Of a DNA stretch of 30,238 nt, positions 16,040 to 25,104 are shown in pieces. The notes beneath the pieces are model-generated. The model was not told the origin of the DNA. It made no database searches and saw only the letters and a program-made list of their open reading frames with translations. The position numbers and the translations under genes are program-made. Every line of letters begins with the position of its first letter. Position 1 is the first letter of the stretch. Location of the stretch: positions 1 through 30,238 of the forward strand of contig CALGNW010000031.1 of the NCBI GenBank assembly GCA_937958345.1. Direction: 5' to 3'. The stretch is from an uncultured Neomegalonema sp. (GTDB taxonomy: Bacteria > Pseudomonadota > Alphaproteobacteria > Rhodobacterales > Rhodobacteraceae).

Positions 16040-17229
16040 GCCGAGATATCAATACCGTCAGCGGCAACACGCCGTCCGCAACCGACCCCGATGCCCGTTA
16101 TATTGACAACGAAATCTATCACCCGGACGCAGAAACAGATACTGGCGGCGCGAGGCCAGATTTGGATATGCCGACGGCAAAGCTGATCCGGCGGCGCTTT
16201 TTCAAACACAAGCTGGCAGTGATTTCCGCGGTATTTCTGGCGTTTTTGTATCTGTGCGTTCCGTTTGTGGAACTGATCGCACCCTATGACGCCAATACCA
16301 GAGACGCCAATCATCTGTATGCGCCGCCGCAAGCCGTGCATCTGTATCACGAAGGCGAATTCATCGGGCCATTTGTCTATCCGACAACCGCAAAACCCGA
16401 TCTGGAAACATTCAGATGGAATTACGTCGAGGACCGCAAAACACCTCAAAAACTGCGGTTTTTCTGTTCAGGAGAAAGCTATGAGTTCTGGGGGCTGATA
16501 AAAGGATCATTTCATTTCGTCTGTCCGCCCGAGGAAGGATCGTTCTTCCTGTTAGGCGCAGACCGGTTGGGGCGGGATGTCTTTTCCAGACTTGTTTACG
16601 GCGCGCGGCTGTCTCTGACAGTCGGGCTGATCGGTATTGTAATTTCTCTGACCATCGGGATGACACTTGGCGGTATGGCCGGATACTTTGGCGGATGGGT
16701 CGAGTCTGTTGTCCAACGGATGATCGAGGTCATTAGAAGCCTGCCAGAACTCCCGATATGGCTTGCGCTATCGGCTGCCGTACCGGCCACGTGGTCTCCG
16801 GTCTCGGTCTTTCTGATGATTTCAATTATTCTAGGGTTGCTCGACTGGCCAGGACTGGCGCGTGCAGTCCGATCCAAGTTACTCGCGCTGCGCGAGGAAG
16901 ATTTTGTCAGAGCAGCAGAGCTTGTCGGCGCAAAACCGAGCAGGGTAATCAGGAAACATCTGCTCCCCAATTTCATGTCGCATATCGTCGTCAGCGCATC
17001 ATTGTCGATCCCAGCGATGATTCTTGGTGAGACGGCACTCAGTTTTCTGGGCCTCGGGCTGAGACCTCCCGCGACCAGTTGGGGCGTGATGTTGAACGAG
17101 GCGCAGAACCTGACGGTAGTTGAATTTTATCCGTGGGTCGCAAGCGCGATGGTTCCGGTTATGCTTGTCGTGTTGGCATTCAACTTTTTAGGCGACGGCC
17201 TGCGCGACGCGATGGACCCCTACAGCTAA
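16036..17229 (+). CDS. yejE: ABC transporter permease, YejE-like
   Basis: A 397-residue permease, partner of the YejB-like protein. The first 55 residues are hydrophilic and acidic; helix 1 follows (AVISAVFLAFLYLCVPFVEL) and then a long periplasmic insert (about 85-175) with LYHEGEFIGPF and two cysteines, characteristic of YejE rather than OppC/DppC. Then LGADRLGRDVFSRLVYG and four to five helices, with the EAA-type loop EDFVRAAELVGAKPSRVIRK. It starts inside the stop of yejB and is the last gene of the operon; a weak hairpin at the stop (ACAGC/GCTGT) is the only terminator candidate before the convergent PBP1A gene, 38 bases away. Confidence 0.92.
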   Translation: MSRDINTVSGNTPSATDPDARYIDNEIYHPDAETDTGGARPDLDMPTAKLIRRRFFKHKLAVISAVFLAFLYLCVPFVELIAPYDANTRDANHLYAPPQAVHLYHEGEFIGPFVYPTTAKPDLETFRWNYVEDRKTPQKLRFFCSGESYEFWGLIKGSFHFVCPPEEGSFFLLGADRLGRDVFSRLVYGARLSLTVGLIGIVISLTIGMTLGGMAGYFGGWVESVVQRMIEVIRSLPELPIWLALSAAVPATWSPVSVFLMISIILGLLDWPGLARAVRSKLLALREEDFVRAAELVGAKPSRVIRKHLLPNFMSHIVVSASLSIPAMILGETALSFLGLGLRPPATSWGVMLNEAQNLTVVEFYPWVASAMVPVMLVVLAFNFLGDGLRDAMDPYS

Positions 17230-17267
17230 ATATTTGGCTGTTAGGGTTCCACCGAGGCGCAATAAAA

Positions 17268-19973
17268 TCAGAACAGTCCCCGACCCCCCTGCAGATCCTG
17301 TGAGGAGTTCCCGACAACCGAGGGGGGCTGTTGCGTGACACCAACAGGAGCACCGGGAAAAGCCTGCCCCGGTTGCGGAATGTAGCCACCAACTGGCGGC
17401 TGTACTCGAATGGCAGGATCTTCAGAGAGGATCATTTGCCCGGTGTTCGGATCGAACTGGATCAGCGGTTGTGACGGGTCCGTCGGCTGCTGTTGGAATT
17501 GTGGTTGCTGCAGTGGTTGACCTGCAATCTGGCCTTGATCGACATAAACGGGTTGCGTTTGAATACCATAATCAACGCCATACCCCACCGCGTAATCAAA
17601 CGGCGCTGTTCCCTCGCGGAATGCTTCGTAAATCACGTTTGGACCGAACACTTCGTTCGAGACACGCTCACCCGTATTCCGGTCAATTTTTACAAGCTCG
17701 ACACCTTCGGGCGGCTCGAACCGCTCTGGGATTCGGTCCGCCATCGCGTCGCGCATAAATTGGTCAAAGATCGGCCCGCAAAGCGCGCCACCGGAAGCTT
17801 TTTCACCCAGAGACTTCGGAGTGTCATATCCGATGTAACACCCGAAAACGAGGTTTGGAGTAAAGCCCACGAACCATGCATCACGCGCCTCGTTCGTCGT
17901 GCCAGTCTTTCCGCCCACCGGAAATCCGAGCAACTGGAGGCGCGTTGCCGTGCCGCGCAAAACAACCCCCTCCATCAGCGATACCGTTTGATAGGCAGCG
18001 ATCGGGTCCATAACCTGCTCGCGCTCAGCAGGCGCATTTTCCACAATCCAGTCGGCCCCAAGCGGGAAGGGATTACCATCGCGGTCACGAATCGACTCGA
18101 CAAAGCTCGGCACGACTTTTTTGCCGCCATTGACAAACATCGAATAGGCCGCCGCCATACGGGCCAGCGTCGTTTCGCCGGCGCCAAGCGAGTATGAGAG
18201 GAAAGTCGGCATATCGTCGTAGACGCCGAACTTTCGCGCAGTTTCTCGAACTTTATCCATGCCCACGCTTTGAGCGAGCCGGATGGTGATAAGGTTGATC
18301 GACTTTTCGAGACCAATCCGCATCGGGATCGGACCGTAAAATTCACCTTCGGTGTAATTTTTCGGACGCCACAATTCTTGGTTATTGCCCTGATATACTG
18401 TGATCGGCGCATCCAGCACCACTGTCGCAGGCGTAAAACCATTTTCAAACGCGGTCGCGTAAATGAACGGCTTAAACGCCGATCCCGGCTGCCGGTATGC
18501 CTGCGTGACGCGATTAAAGACGCTTTGCTGCGCACTGAAACCGCCCTGCATAGCCAGTACACGACCCGTTTCAGGTTCCATCGCGATAACCGCGCCATTC
18601 GCTTCAGGAAGTTGACGCAGACCATATTCGACCGGAGCATCCTCCGCCGCGTCATCATCAGGATCGAGAGCAGTCACATAGACGACATCACCGCGCGCAA
18701 ACACCTGGGCCATCCGTTCGATTTTAGGTCCCAGACCATTCGGCGCACGACGCCGCGCCCACTCAACATTCTTTTTGAAGATGCTGACAGTTTTGTTCTT
18801 TTCGCGCGTAATCCCGATCAGCGCCTCGTCCTCGGTCATTTTGAGAACGACACCGATCATCCATTTTCCAATGTCCTGCGGCAATCCAAGCGCTTCCACA
18901 CGCTCCTGCCACTTCTCGTCAGGGATCACTGTACCGAGGGGGCCACGATAACCATTGCGACGTTCGTACCGAGACAGGCCTTCACGAAGTGCATCAGACG
19001 CATATTCTTGGATTTCGTCATCAAGGGTCGTTCGGATCTGCAAGCCGCCGCCATACAATCGCCGGTCGGCAAATTCGTCGGGCTTGTCCTCACCGTTTGC
19101 TTCGGCTTGCGCTTTTAGCGACGCGAGCATTTGAGTGCGGACTTCCTCGATCATGTAAGCGGAAGCCCAGTCGTATGTATCCTCAATCCGCTCTTTCTTT
19201 GTCTGGCGGGTGACGAGAGATGTCTTCTTCGCCGCCTCACCGGTCTCGGCATCCAAATGTCCATTGTCGACCATTTCGGTCAAAACGTAATTCCGGCGCG
19301 CGACGGCGGCGTCTTTGTTACGGATAGGATGAAGCGCAGACGGGGCTTTTGGAAGTGCGGCAAGATATGCGGCCTCTTCCGGTTCGAGATAGACGAGTTG
19401 CTTGCCGAAGTAATTCTGTGCGGCAGCAGCAACACCATAGCTGCGCGCGCCCAAATAAATCTGGTTCAGATAAATCTCGAGAATTTGGTCCTTCGACAAT
19501 GCGTTCTCGAGGCGAACGGCCAGAATGCCCTCCTTAACCTTGCGCGTGATGCTCCGCTCGTTCGTGAGAATCATATTCTTCACGACTTGCTGCGTAATCG
19601 TCGAAGCCCCGCTCATGCGACCACCACGGCGCAACGTGTCGACGTTGCGGATCATGGCCTTCGCGATACCGACCGGATCAATTCCGCGGTGATCGTAGAA
19701 ATTCTTATCTTCTGCGCTAATAAAAGCGTTCTTCACCAAATCGGGCACGTTAGCAATTTCGATAACCGCACGCTGCTCCTTGGCAAACCGGGCGACAACA
19801 TTGCCATCATCATCGGTCACAACGGATGTTTCCGGTGGAGTGTAATCCTCCAAATCCGCAAACTCAGTCGGCAAATCATGCCCATGCCACCAAATTGCAC
19901 CGACAGCTATGACTGCTCCGACGACGAACAGCATCGCTAAAGTACTGAATATATATCCCAGAAAACGGAACAT
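17268..19973 (-). CDS. mrcA: Penicillin-binding protein 1A (bifunctional class A PBP)
   Basis: A 901-residue class A penicillin-binding protein that polymerises and cross-links peptidoglycan in the periplasm. One N-terminal anchor helix (about 4-28) precedes the GT51 glycosyltransferase domain, with catalytic E88 in AEDKNFYDHRGID and STITQQVVKN (124-133). An OB-like insert follows, then the transpeptidase with S498-x-x-K501 (SAFK), S558-I-N560 and K689-T-G-T692. All catalytic residues are present. The tail beyond about 800 is rich in Gln and Pro (LQQPQFQQQPTDPSQPL) and looks disordered. An AGAGGG ribosome-binding site lies 5 bases before the ATG. The amidase gene ends 122 bases upstream on the same strand, so the two are probably co-transcribed, an arrangement I recall from other alphaproteobacteria. 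Confidence 0.95.
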   Translation of the reverse strand: MFRFLGYIFSTLAMLFVVGAVIAVGAIWWHGHDLPTEFADLEDYTPPETSVVTDDDGNVVARFAKEQRAVIEIANVPDLVKNAFISAEDKNFYDHRGIDPVGIAKAMIRNVDTLRRGGRMSGASTITQQVVKNMILTNERSITRKVKEGILAVRLENALSKDQILEIYLNQIYLGARSYGVAAAAQNYFGKQLVYLEPEEAAYLAALPKAPSALHPIRNKDAAVARRNYVLTEMVDNGHLDAETGEAAKKTSLVTRQTKKERIEDTYDWASAYMIEEVRTQMLASLKAQAEANGEDKPDEFADRRLYGGGLQIRTTLDDEIQEYASDALREGLSRYERRNGYRGPLGTVIPDEKWQERVEALGLPQDIGKWMIGVVLKMTEDEALIGITREKNKTVSIFKKNVEWARRRAPNGLGPKIERMAQVFARGDVVYVTALDPDDDAAEDAPVEYGLRQLPEANGAVIAMEPETGRVLAMQGGFSAQQSVFNRVTQAYRQPGSAFKPFIYATAFENGFTPATVVLDAPITVYQGNNQELWRPKNYTEGEFYGPIPMRIGLEKSINLITIRLAQSVGMDKVRETARKFGVYDDMPTFLSYSLGAGETTLARMAAAYSMFVNGGKKVVPSFVESIRDRDGNPFPLGADWIVENAPAEREQVMDPIAAYQTVSLMEGVVLRGTATRLQLLGFPVGGKTGTTNEARDAWFVGFTPNLVFGCYIGYDTPKSLGEKASGGALCGPIFDQFMRDAMADRIPERFEPPEGVELVKIDRNTGERVSNEVFGPNVIYEAFREGTAPFDYAVGYGVDYGIQTQPVYVDQGQIAGQPLQQPQFQQQPTDPSQPLIQFDPNTGQMILSEDPAIRVQPPVGGYIPQPGQAFPGAPVGVTQQPPSVVGNSSQDLQGGRGLF

Positions 19974-20095
19974 TTTTACCCTCTGGTTCCGGCCACACCA
20001 CGCTTTACACAGACGAACAAAGTGACGCCAAGGATGGCGAAACTAAGTGCGGCCTGCCGGTTTCATCGTTGGTGTCGTTTGTGCATCACATATGG

Positions 20096-21700
20096 TTACC
20101 GATTGGTTTTAAAGTCGCGGCCACCGTTTACAATTCGGTACTGGTCGATCGCCCGCTTTACAGCTTCGGCGGTTTTTAAACGCCAGACTTCGGAAGTCAG
20201 CCGCTTGCGGTCTGTTTCATTTGACAAGAATCCGAGCTCAAGCAGCACCGATGGCATATCGGGGGCTTTGAGGACGTGAAAACTATCCCGGCGCAGCGGA
20301 CGCCGCAAAACAGGAGTTTCTTTCGCAACCTCACCGACAACCAACTCTGCAAATTTAAGCGAGCGCGCCTGGGTATCCCGCCGGGCAAGGTCAACGAGCA
20401 AACGAGCCACATCTTCCCGTTCCGCAGCAAGATCAACGCCCGCAACCTTGCCCGCATTGGCCCGCTTCGTTGCGATATCGTCCAGCGTCTCTACCGAAGC
20501 TTCCTCTGAAAGAGTATACGCGGTCGCTCCCTTCGCACGAATGTTGTCGCTCCAGTCAGCATGGATTGAAATAAAGAGATCTGCATCGTTCCGGCGAGCG
20601 AAAAAGACGCGCTCTTTTAGCTTTACGCGCGTGTCTGTCTCACGGGTCAAAAAAACTTCGTAGTTCGGATCAACTTCCAAAAGAGAAGCGAGCGTTTTTG
20701 CGAATGCCAGGTTGACCTTCTTCTCTTCAATACCGCTTTGGGACCCTGTTCCGGGATCTTTTCCCCCATGGCCGGGGTCAATAACGATGCGGAGAGGTCG
20801 GCGGTTCGGCCTTTCCAAAGCGGGTTTTACAACATCGGGGCTTCGAACGTCGGGGATATCGAGGTCAGGCGGCTCTTTTGCGGTGTCGGTATCATCGGGC
20901 GCAGGAGCAAGATCAGGAAGCGCCTTCGGCTCAAGTGCGGCCACTTCGATTTCAGAAGTATTTTTTGCAGGTCCGCCGAACGCTTCGGCCAACACATCTC
21001 CCAATTCGTCGAACCTGGCCTTCGACGGATCAAAACTGCGCGATTGAAACACAGACTTTGTCGCAGGATCAACGGTCGACGCTGCAGGCAGGTCAATCAC
21101 CGGAAAAGGCTTCGCAGCAAAGGTTGGCACAGGCCTCTCGGGCGTCATTACCCTCCGAAACGGCTCGGCAAACGAAGAAGGTTTCGCTGCGGTCGAGTTC
21201 GCAAGATCAATTTCATAAAGAAAGACACGATTCAGGCGTGATGACTTTCGCCCGACAATTTGAGCAGGCCCGGACAAATCCAGCACCAGACGCGAAACAC
21301 CCGGCTGGAAGAGACCGAAGCTATACTTTTTGACAAGCGGACTATTTACAGACCCACTGGGTTTAGGAATGCGCCAGAGCAATTCGGGCAGATCGATCAC
21401 CAGACGGTGAGGTCGACCCATCGTAAACAGATTCGGTGCAATCGGGGCCGTCGTTTCAAGAACAACCCGCGTAAAGCCCGGATGTGTTTGAACACGAACC
21501 GTATCCACCGCAGGCGGCGAAGCGCGGGCAGTCGTGCAAAACAGTGTCAGCGCCAGCAAAAGCGGCGCAGCGACACAAAAAGCGAGAGAAAGCGGGTAAC
21601 TACCACGCATTGTGCTCGATCCAATCCATTGCATGCCCCTCTTTGCGGAGGCTGCGATTAACGAATTGATAACACAAAGTCCGCATTTGGAAAAAACCAT
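20096..21700 (-). CDS. amiC: N-acetylmuramoyl-L-alanine amidase, AmiC-type
   Basis: A periplasmic zinc amidase that cuts the stem peptide from MurNAc during cell separation. The frame is open further upstream, but ATG at 21700 is chosen because a GGAGGAG site lies 6 bases before it. With this start the signal-type hydrophobic segment (SLAFCVAAPLLLALTLF, 38-54, cut near ARA-SPP) is preceded by an unusually long n-region of about 34 residues; ATG at 21610 would give a conventional signal peptide. Then come an AMIN domain (about 66-165, with RPHRLVIDLPEL), an acidic/proline linker (about 250-300) and Amidase_3 with Zn ligands H311 (DPGHGG), E326 (GIEEKK) and H380 (SIHAD), and catalytic E488 (LLELGFLSN). 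Length 534 is longer than E. coli AmiC (417), mainly from the linker. Divergent from RNase E. Confidence 0.93.
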   Translation of the reverse strand: MVFSKCGLCVINSLIAASAKRGMQWIGSSTMRGSYPLSLAFCVAAPLLLALTLFCTTARASPPAVDTVRVQTHPGFTRVVLETTAPIAPNLFTMGRPHRLVIDLPELLWRIPKPSGSVNSPLVKKYSFGLFQPGVSRLVLDLSGPAQIVGRKSSRLNRVFLYEIDLANSTAAKPSSFAEPFRRVMTPERPVPTFAAKPFPVIDLPAASTVDPATKSVFQSRSFDPSKARFDELGDVLAEAFGGPAKNTSEIEVAALEPKALPDLAPAPDDTDTAKEPPDLDIPDVRSPDVVKPALERPNRRPLRIVIDPGHGGKDPGTGSQSGIEEKKVNLAFAKTLASLLEVDPNYEVFLTRETDTRVKLKERVFFARRNDADLFISIHADWSDNIRAKGATAYTLSEEASVETLDDIATKRANAGKVAGVDLAAEREDVARLLVDLARRDTQARSLKFAELVVGEVAKETPVLRRPLRRDSFHVLKAPDMPSVLLELGFLSNETDRKRLTSEVWRLKTAEAVKRAIDQYRIVNGGRDFKTNR

Positions 21701-22235
21701 TTGGAACTCCTCCGGCTGACGTTTATCGTAGGAAGCGTTGAAGGTGATACGCACCCTACGGACTAATCCGTCGTCAGCTCGACACGTTCGGGTCGTACCG
21801 GAAAGAAGATGAATTTTGCTATATCGGTCAGGGGACCGGAAATGGCTAGGATACCGGGTCATCCCGATGATCCAATAACGTGGGCGCGCAGCGCCGAATT
21901 TTACGACAGATGCACCGGCATCTGAACCAAGAACCGGACGCAAAAGCGTCCACCGGCGCGTGCAAATGCCGCGCTGACAGGCGAAACACAATGATCAACG
22001 ACGCACATTTTACGCAACCATCTCGCACCTCCGCCCCGGCGCAGCAGCGACAAAATGGCATTGCGATTTGGCGTCATCGTGCAGGAACGCACGGCGCGTC
22101 GGCCTATGCCAGAGCGCGATCTTATTTATTTAGAAAGGCGGAGGCGCAGATTGCGTCGCCGCGACCCCTACACCGTGTTGATGAACCGGAGGAAGGGCCG
22201 CCCGGCGCATTTGCGCCGTCCGAACTGATGACTGC
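21701..22235. promoter_or_regulatory. 535-base divergent region, likely RNase E leader
   Basis: No gene is convincing here; short frames on both strands lack ribosome-binding sites and family features. It must carry the divergent amidase and RNase E promoters. The size fits a long 5' leader for RNase E, which in E. coli is the site of feedback control by the enzyme itself. An AT-rich single-stranded-looking patch (CTTATTTATTTAGAAAG, about 22120-22136) upstream of the start is the type of site RNase E prefers. No promoter boxes could be assigned with confidence. Confidence 0.45.
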
Positions 22236-25037
22236 ATGGCTAAGAAAATGCTCATCGATGCGACCCACGCGGAAGAGACCCGCGTTGTGGTTGCGGACGG
22301 CACACGGCTTGAGGAATTTGACTTTGAGTCGGTTACAAAACGGCAGATAGCCGGAAACATTTATCTGGCGCGCGTGATGCGTGTCGAACCGTCTTTGCAG
22401 GCGGCGTTTGTTGACTACGGCGGGAATCGCCACGGATTTCTTGCCTTCAGCGAGATCCATCCTGACTATTATCAAATCCCGAAGGCCGAGCGAGACGCTC
22501 TGGTCGCCGCGATGGCGCGTGACACCGATGCGGACGATGGCGACGCCGAGAAGCCCAAGGCAAAACGCGCGCGTGCGGACGATAAAAAAGCTACTCCGAA
22601 AGACGACACCGAACGCGGCAATCGCCGCGGGTCACGCCGTGGAGGCAGACATAAGCGCAGCGGCTCGCGTGGACGCGCTGTCAAGCGTTCGCGTGATGGA
22701 TCAATTATCGAACGCGAGTTTCGTATTTCAGGCGGCATGAAGGTTCGGTTGCTGCGCGAGGATGATGGAACAGGCATCGAGCAGGAATTCAAACTCTTGG
22801 ACGGAACCCGTGTCAAATTGATGAAGGATCAGCCGGTCGAAAAGCCGGTCGCGGTGCTCGCAATGGCAACCGATCTTGACGATAAAATCTCCGCCGATGC
22901 AGACGATATTGTTGATTTACCTGATGAAGTTGGAGGCGAAGACACCCGCGAGGAGTTCCGTCCTGCCCGGAAGCCCCGTCTTCGCGACTACAAAATCCAA
23001 GACGTCATAAAGAAAAAGCAGATTTTGCTCATTCAGGTCGTCAAAGAGGAGCGCGGTAGTAAAGGCGCGGCAGTGACGACGTATATGTCGCTGGCGGGTC
23101 GCTATTGCGTTCTTATGCCCAACACTGCACGTGGTGGGGGTATTTCCCGCAAGATCACGCATGTCTCAGACCGCAAGAAACTTAAAGAAATCGCCAATGA
23201 GATGGAAGTCCCTAAAGGCATGGGGCTTATCATAAGGACTGCAGGCTCACAGCGTACGGAAGCAGAGATTAAGCGGGATTATGAGTATCTTCTTCGTCAA
23301 TGGGAGGCAGTTCGTGATCTCACGCTTCAGTCTTACGCTCCCGCTCTGATTTATGAAGAGGGCAACCTGATCAAGCGGTCAATCCGCGATCTCTATGCAA
23401 AAGACATCGACGAAATCCTCGTCGAAGGTGAGGACGGTTGCCGCGAGGCGACGGCTTACATGCAAATGCTGATGCCGACGCATGCGAAAAACGTTAAGAA
23501 TTACCGCGATCAAACGCCCCTATTTGTCAGATATCAGGTTGAAAACCAGCTGGCGGCAATGTTCAACCCGACGGTTCAACTGAAGTCCGGTGGCTACATT
23601 GTGATCGGTATCACGGAGGCGTTGGTCGCAATCGACGTTAACTCAGGCCGCTCAACGCGAGCTGGATCAATCGAAGATACCGCGGTAAATACGAACCTTG
23701 AGGCTGCAGACGAAGTGGCACGGCAACTGAGATTGCGGGATCTTGCCGGGCTGATCGTCATCGATTTCATCGACATGGACCGCTCGGCAAACAACCGCGC
23801 CGTCGAAAAGCGGATGAAAGACCGCTTGGCTACAGACCGTGCACGGCTGCAAATCGGAAGGATATCCTCCTTTGGATTGATGGAGATGTCACGGCAGCGC
23901 CTCCGTCCCGGGATGCTGGAGGCATCCACAACCGAGTGCCCGCATTGTCACGGTTCCGGCCTCGTTCGTTCGGACGAGTCTCTCGCTCTGACAATCCTAC
24001 GTGACGTCGAAGAAGAAGGCGTGAAGGGGCGTTCGGCAGTCGTCTCTGTCAAAGCACCGGTCAGTATTGCGAACTTTCTGCTCAACCATAAACGCGACCG
24101 CGTGATGAGCATTGAAGACCGCTACAATCTGCGCATTGTCGTAGAAGGTGACCCTCATCTTATCCAACCAAACTACAGTTTGGAGAAAATGAAGGAAGAC
24201 GAAGCGCCGGAATCGTTGCGCCGCGTATCGAGACCGTCGTCCGTGAGAATCGAAACATCCTATCTCGACCAAGAGACGGATAGCTTTGACGGTTCCGACG
24301 GGACGGCATCCGACGTTGCTGATACCGCTGCGCCTGCCTCGCAAGGACCGGCATCCAGCGATGAGGCAGACGATGATCGCACGCGCAGACGCGGAAAGCG
24401 CGGTGGCCGTGGACGCAAGAAAACGGATGAGACAGATCCGCTGCGTGTGATTGATCTCGACCCGTCAGAGAACGATGCGGATAAGAAGCCCTTCAAATAC
24501 GGTGACGGAACCAAAGACGACTCCGGGGCACAAGACGATCCCGAAGACAACCGGCGCGGCAGACGCGGCCAGAGAGGCGGAAAAAGCCGCGGCGAACGGC
24601 CCGCACGCGGAAAACTGGGCAATCGCGAGCTTGCCGAGGCCGCTGCGACATCGATGCTGTCTGGCAGGGATGCCTTGGATGATGCGCTACCTAGCATCTT
24701 TTCGGCGCCAAGCAGCACTCCGGCCAAACCGGAAGCGCCCGCACAGAAAAGGCGGGCGAGGAAAAGATCAACCGAATCTGCACCGGCCTCCGAGGGCGAA
24801 AAGGACAGCGTAGCCGTCGTCTCGGCGGTATCGGAACCACCAAAAGCGGAGACGATGCCCGAAACGCCGGCAGAACCGTCGGAGACGGCAACGGCGGCGG
24901 CGATTGTAAATGCATCTTCTGAGCCTCCACAAAACGCGGCTCCAACCGCACCACAGCCCGATCCTTTGTCGGTAAAGGCTCCGCCGACACCGCCGCGGGA
25001 TGAGCCTAAAAAACGCGGATGGTGGTCACGGAAATAA
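22236..25037 (+). CDS. rne: Ribonuclease E
   Basis: A 933-residue endoribonuclease, core of the RNA degradosome, cytoplasmic. S1 RNA-binding strands begin at GNIYLARVMRVEPSLQAAFV (about 40-59) and HGFLAF, then are interrupted by a highly charged insertion (about 85-240, with RRGSRRGGRHKRSGSRGR) before the 5' sensor region (KEERGSKGAAVTTY). Catalytic magnesium ligands are D467 (AIDVNSGR) and D510 (VIDFID), 43 residues apart as in E. coli (D303, D346); the zinc-link cysteines are C568 and C571 (CPHC), again at the E. coli spacing of 101 residues from the first Asp. The insertion thus adds about 164 residues upstream of the active site. The C-terminal half is disordered, with Arg-rich (RRRGKRGGRGRKK) and Ala/Pro-rich stretches, and ends in KKRGWWSRK. 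The start codon has only a weak ribosome-binding site. Confidence 0.96.
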   Translation: MAKKMLIDATHAEETRVVVADGTRLEEFDFESVTKRQIAGNIYLARVMRVEPSLQAAFVDYGGNRHGFLAFSEIHPDYYQIPKAERDALVAAMARDTDADDGDAEKPKAKRARADDKKATPKDDTERGNRRGSRRGGRHKRSGSRGRAVKRSRDGSIIEREFRISGGMKVRLLREDDGTGIEQEFKLLDGTRVKLMKDQPVEKPVAVLAMATDLDDKISADADDIVDLPDEVGGEDTREEFRPARKPRLRDYKIQDVIKKKQILLIQVVKEERGSKGAAVTTYMSLAGRYCVLMPNTARGGGISRKITHVSDRKKLKEIANEMEVPKGMGLIIRTAGSQRTEAEIKRDYEYLLRQWEAVRDLTLQSYAPALIYEEGNLIKRSIRDLYAKDIDEILVEGEDGCREATAYMQMLMPTHAKNVKNYRDQTPLFVRYQVENQLAAMFNPTVQLKSGGYIVIGITEALVAIDVNSGRSTRAGSIEDTAVNTNLEAADEVARQLRLRDLAGLIVIDFIDMDRSANNRAVEKRMKDRLATDRARLQIGRISSFGLMEMSRQRLRPGMLEASTTECPHCHGSGLVRSDESLALTILRDVEEEGVKGRSAVVSVKAPVSIANFLLNHKRDRVMSIEDRYNLRIVVEGDPHLIQPNYSLEKMKEDEAPESLRRVSRPSSVRIETSYLDQETDSFDGSDGTASDVADTAAPASQGPASSDEADDDRTRRRGKRGGRGRKKTDETDPLRVIDLDPSENDADKKPFKYGDGTKDDSGAQDDPEDNRRGRRGQRGGKSRGERPARGKLGNRELAEAAATSMLSGRDALDDALPSIFSAPSSTPAKPEAPAQKRRARKRSTESAPASEGEKDSVAVVSAVSEPPKAETMPETPAEPSETATAAAIVNASSEPPQNAAPTAPQPDPLSVKAPPTPPRDEPKKRGWWSRK

Positions 25038-25054
25038 GCTCCGGACATTTGCGA

Positions 25055-25104
25055 AAGATTGATCTGCGATATCGCCTAAAGCAGCGGTATCAAAGATCAA
25101 TCTT
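25055..25104. terminator. Long hairpin between rne and the DMT permease gene
   Basis: Arms AAGATTGATC (25055-25064) and GATCAATCTT (25095-25104) pair perfectly. Inside them, after a symmetric 3x3 internal loop, GATATCGC (25068-25075) pairs with GCGGTATC (25084-25091) with one wobble, closing an 8-base loop. The 50-base structure starts 18 bases after the rne stop and its right arm covers the last codons of the convergent permease gene, so it could end both transcripts. Neither side has a long T-run, so it may act as a 3'-end stabiliser instead. Confidence 0.6.

Noticed and set aside
5356..17229. Defence island or prophage
   Set aside because: No nuclease, helicase, toxin-antitoxin, integrase or phage structural gene; all products are metabolic, transport or envelope proteins.
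18270..19118. 282-residue open frame on the + strand
   Set aside because: Antisense to the PBP1A gene whose catalytic motifs are all present; the frame is a by-product of its codon use.
21880..22350. 156-residue frame in the RNase E leader
   Set aside because: Overlaps the RNase E start in another frame, lacks a ribosome-binding site, and its Arg-rich composition fits no family.
22621..22700. Arg-rich repetitive stretch in RNase E as a sequencing or frameshift artefact
   Set aside because: The frame is continuous, and downstream catalytic and zinc motifs have exactly the E. coli spacing; charged insertions here are normal in alphaproteobacterial RNase E.
24260..25048. 262-residue Ser/Ala-rich frame on the - strand
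   Set aside because: Antisense to the low-complexity C-terminal half of RNase E; repetitive composition explains the open frame.
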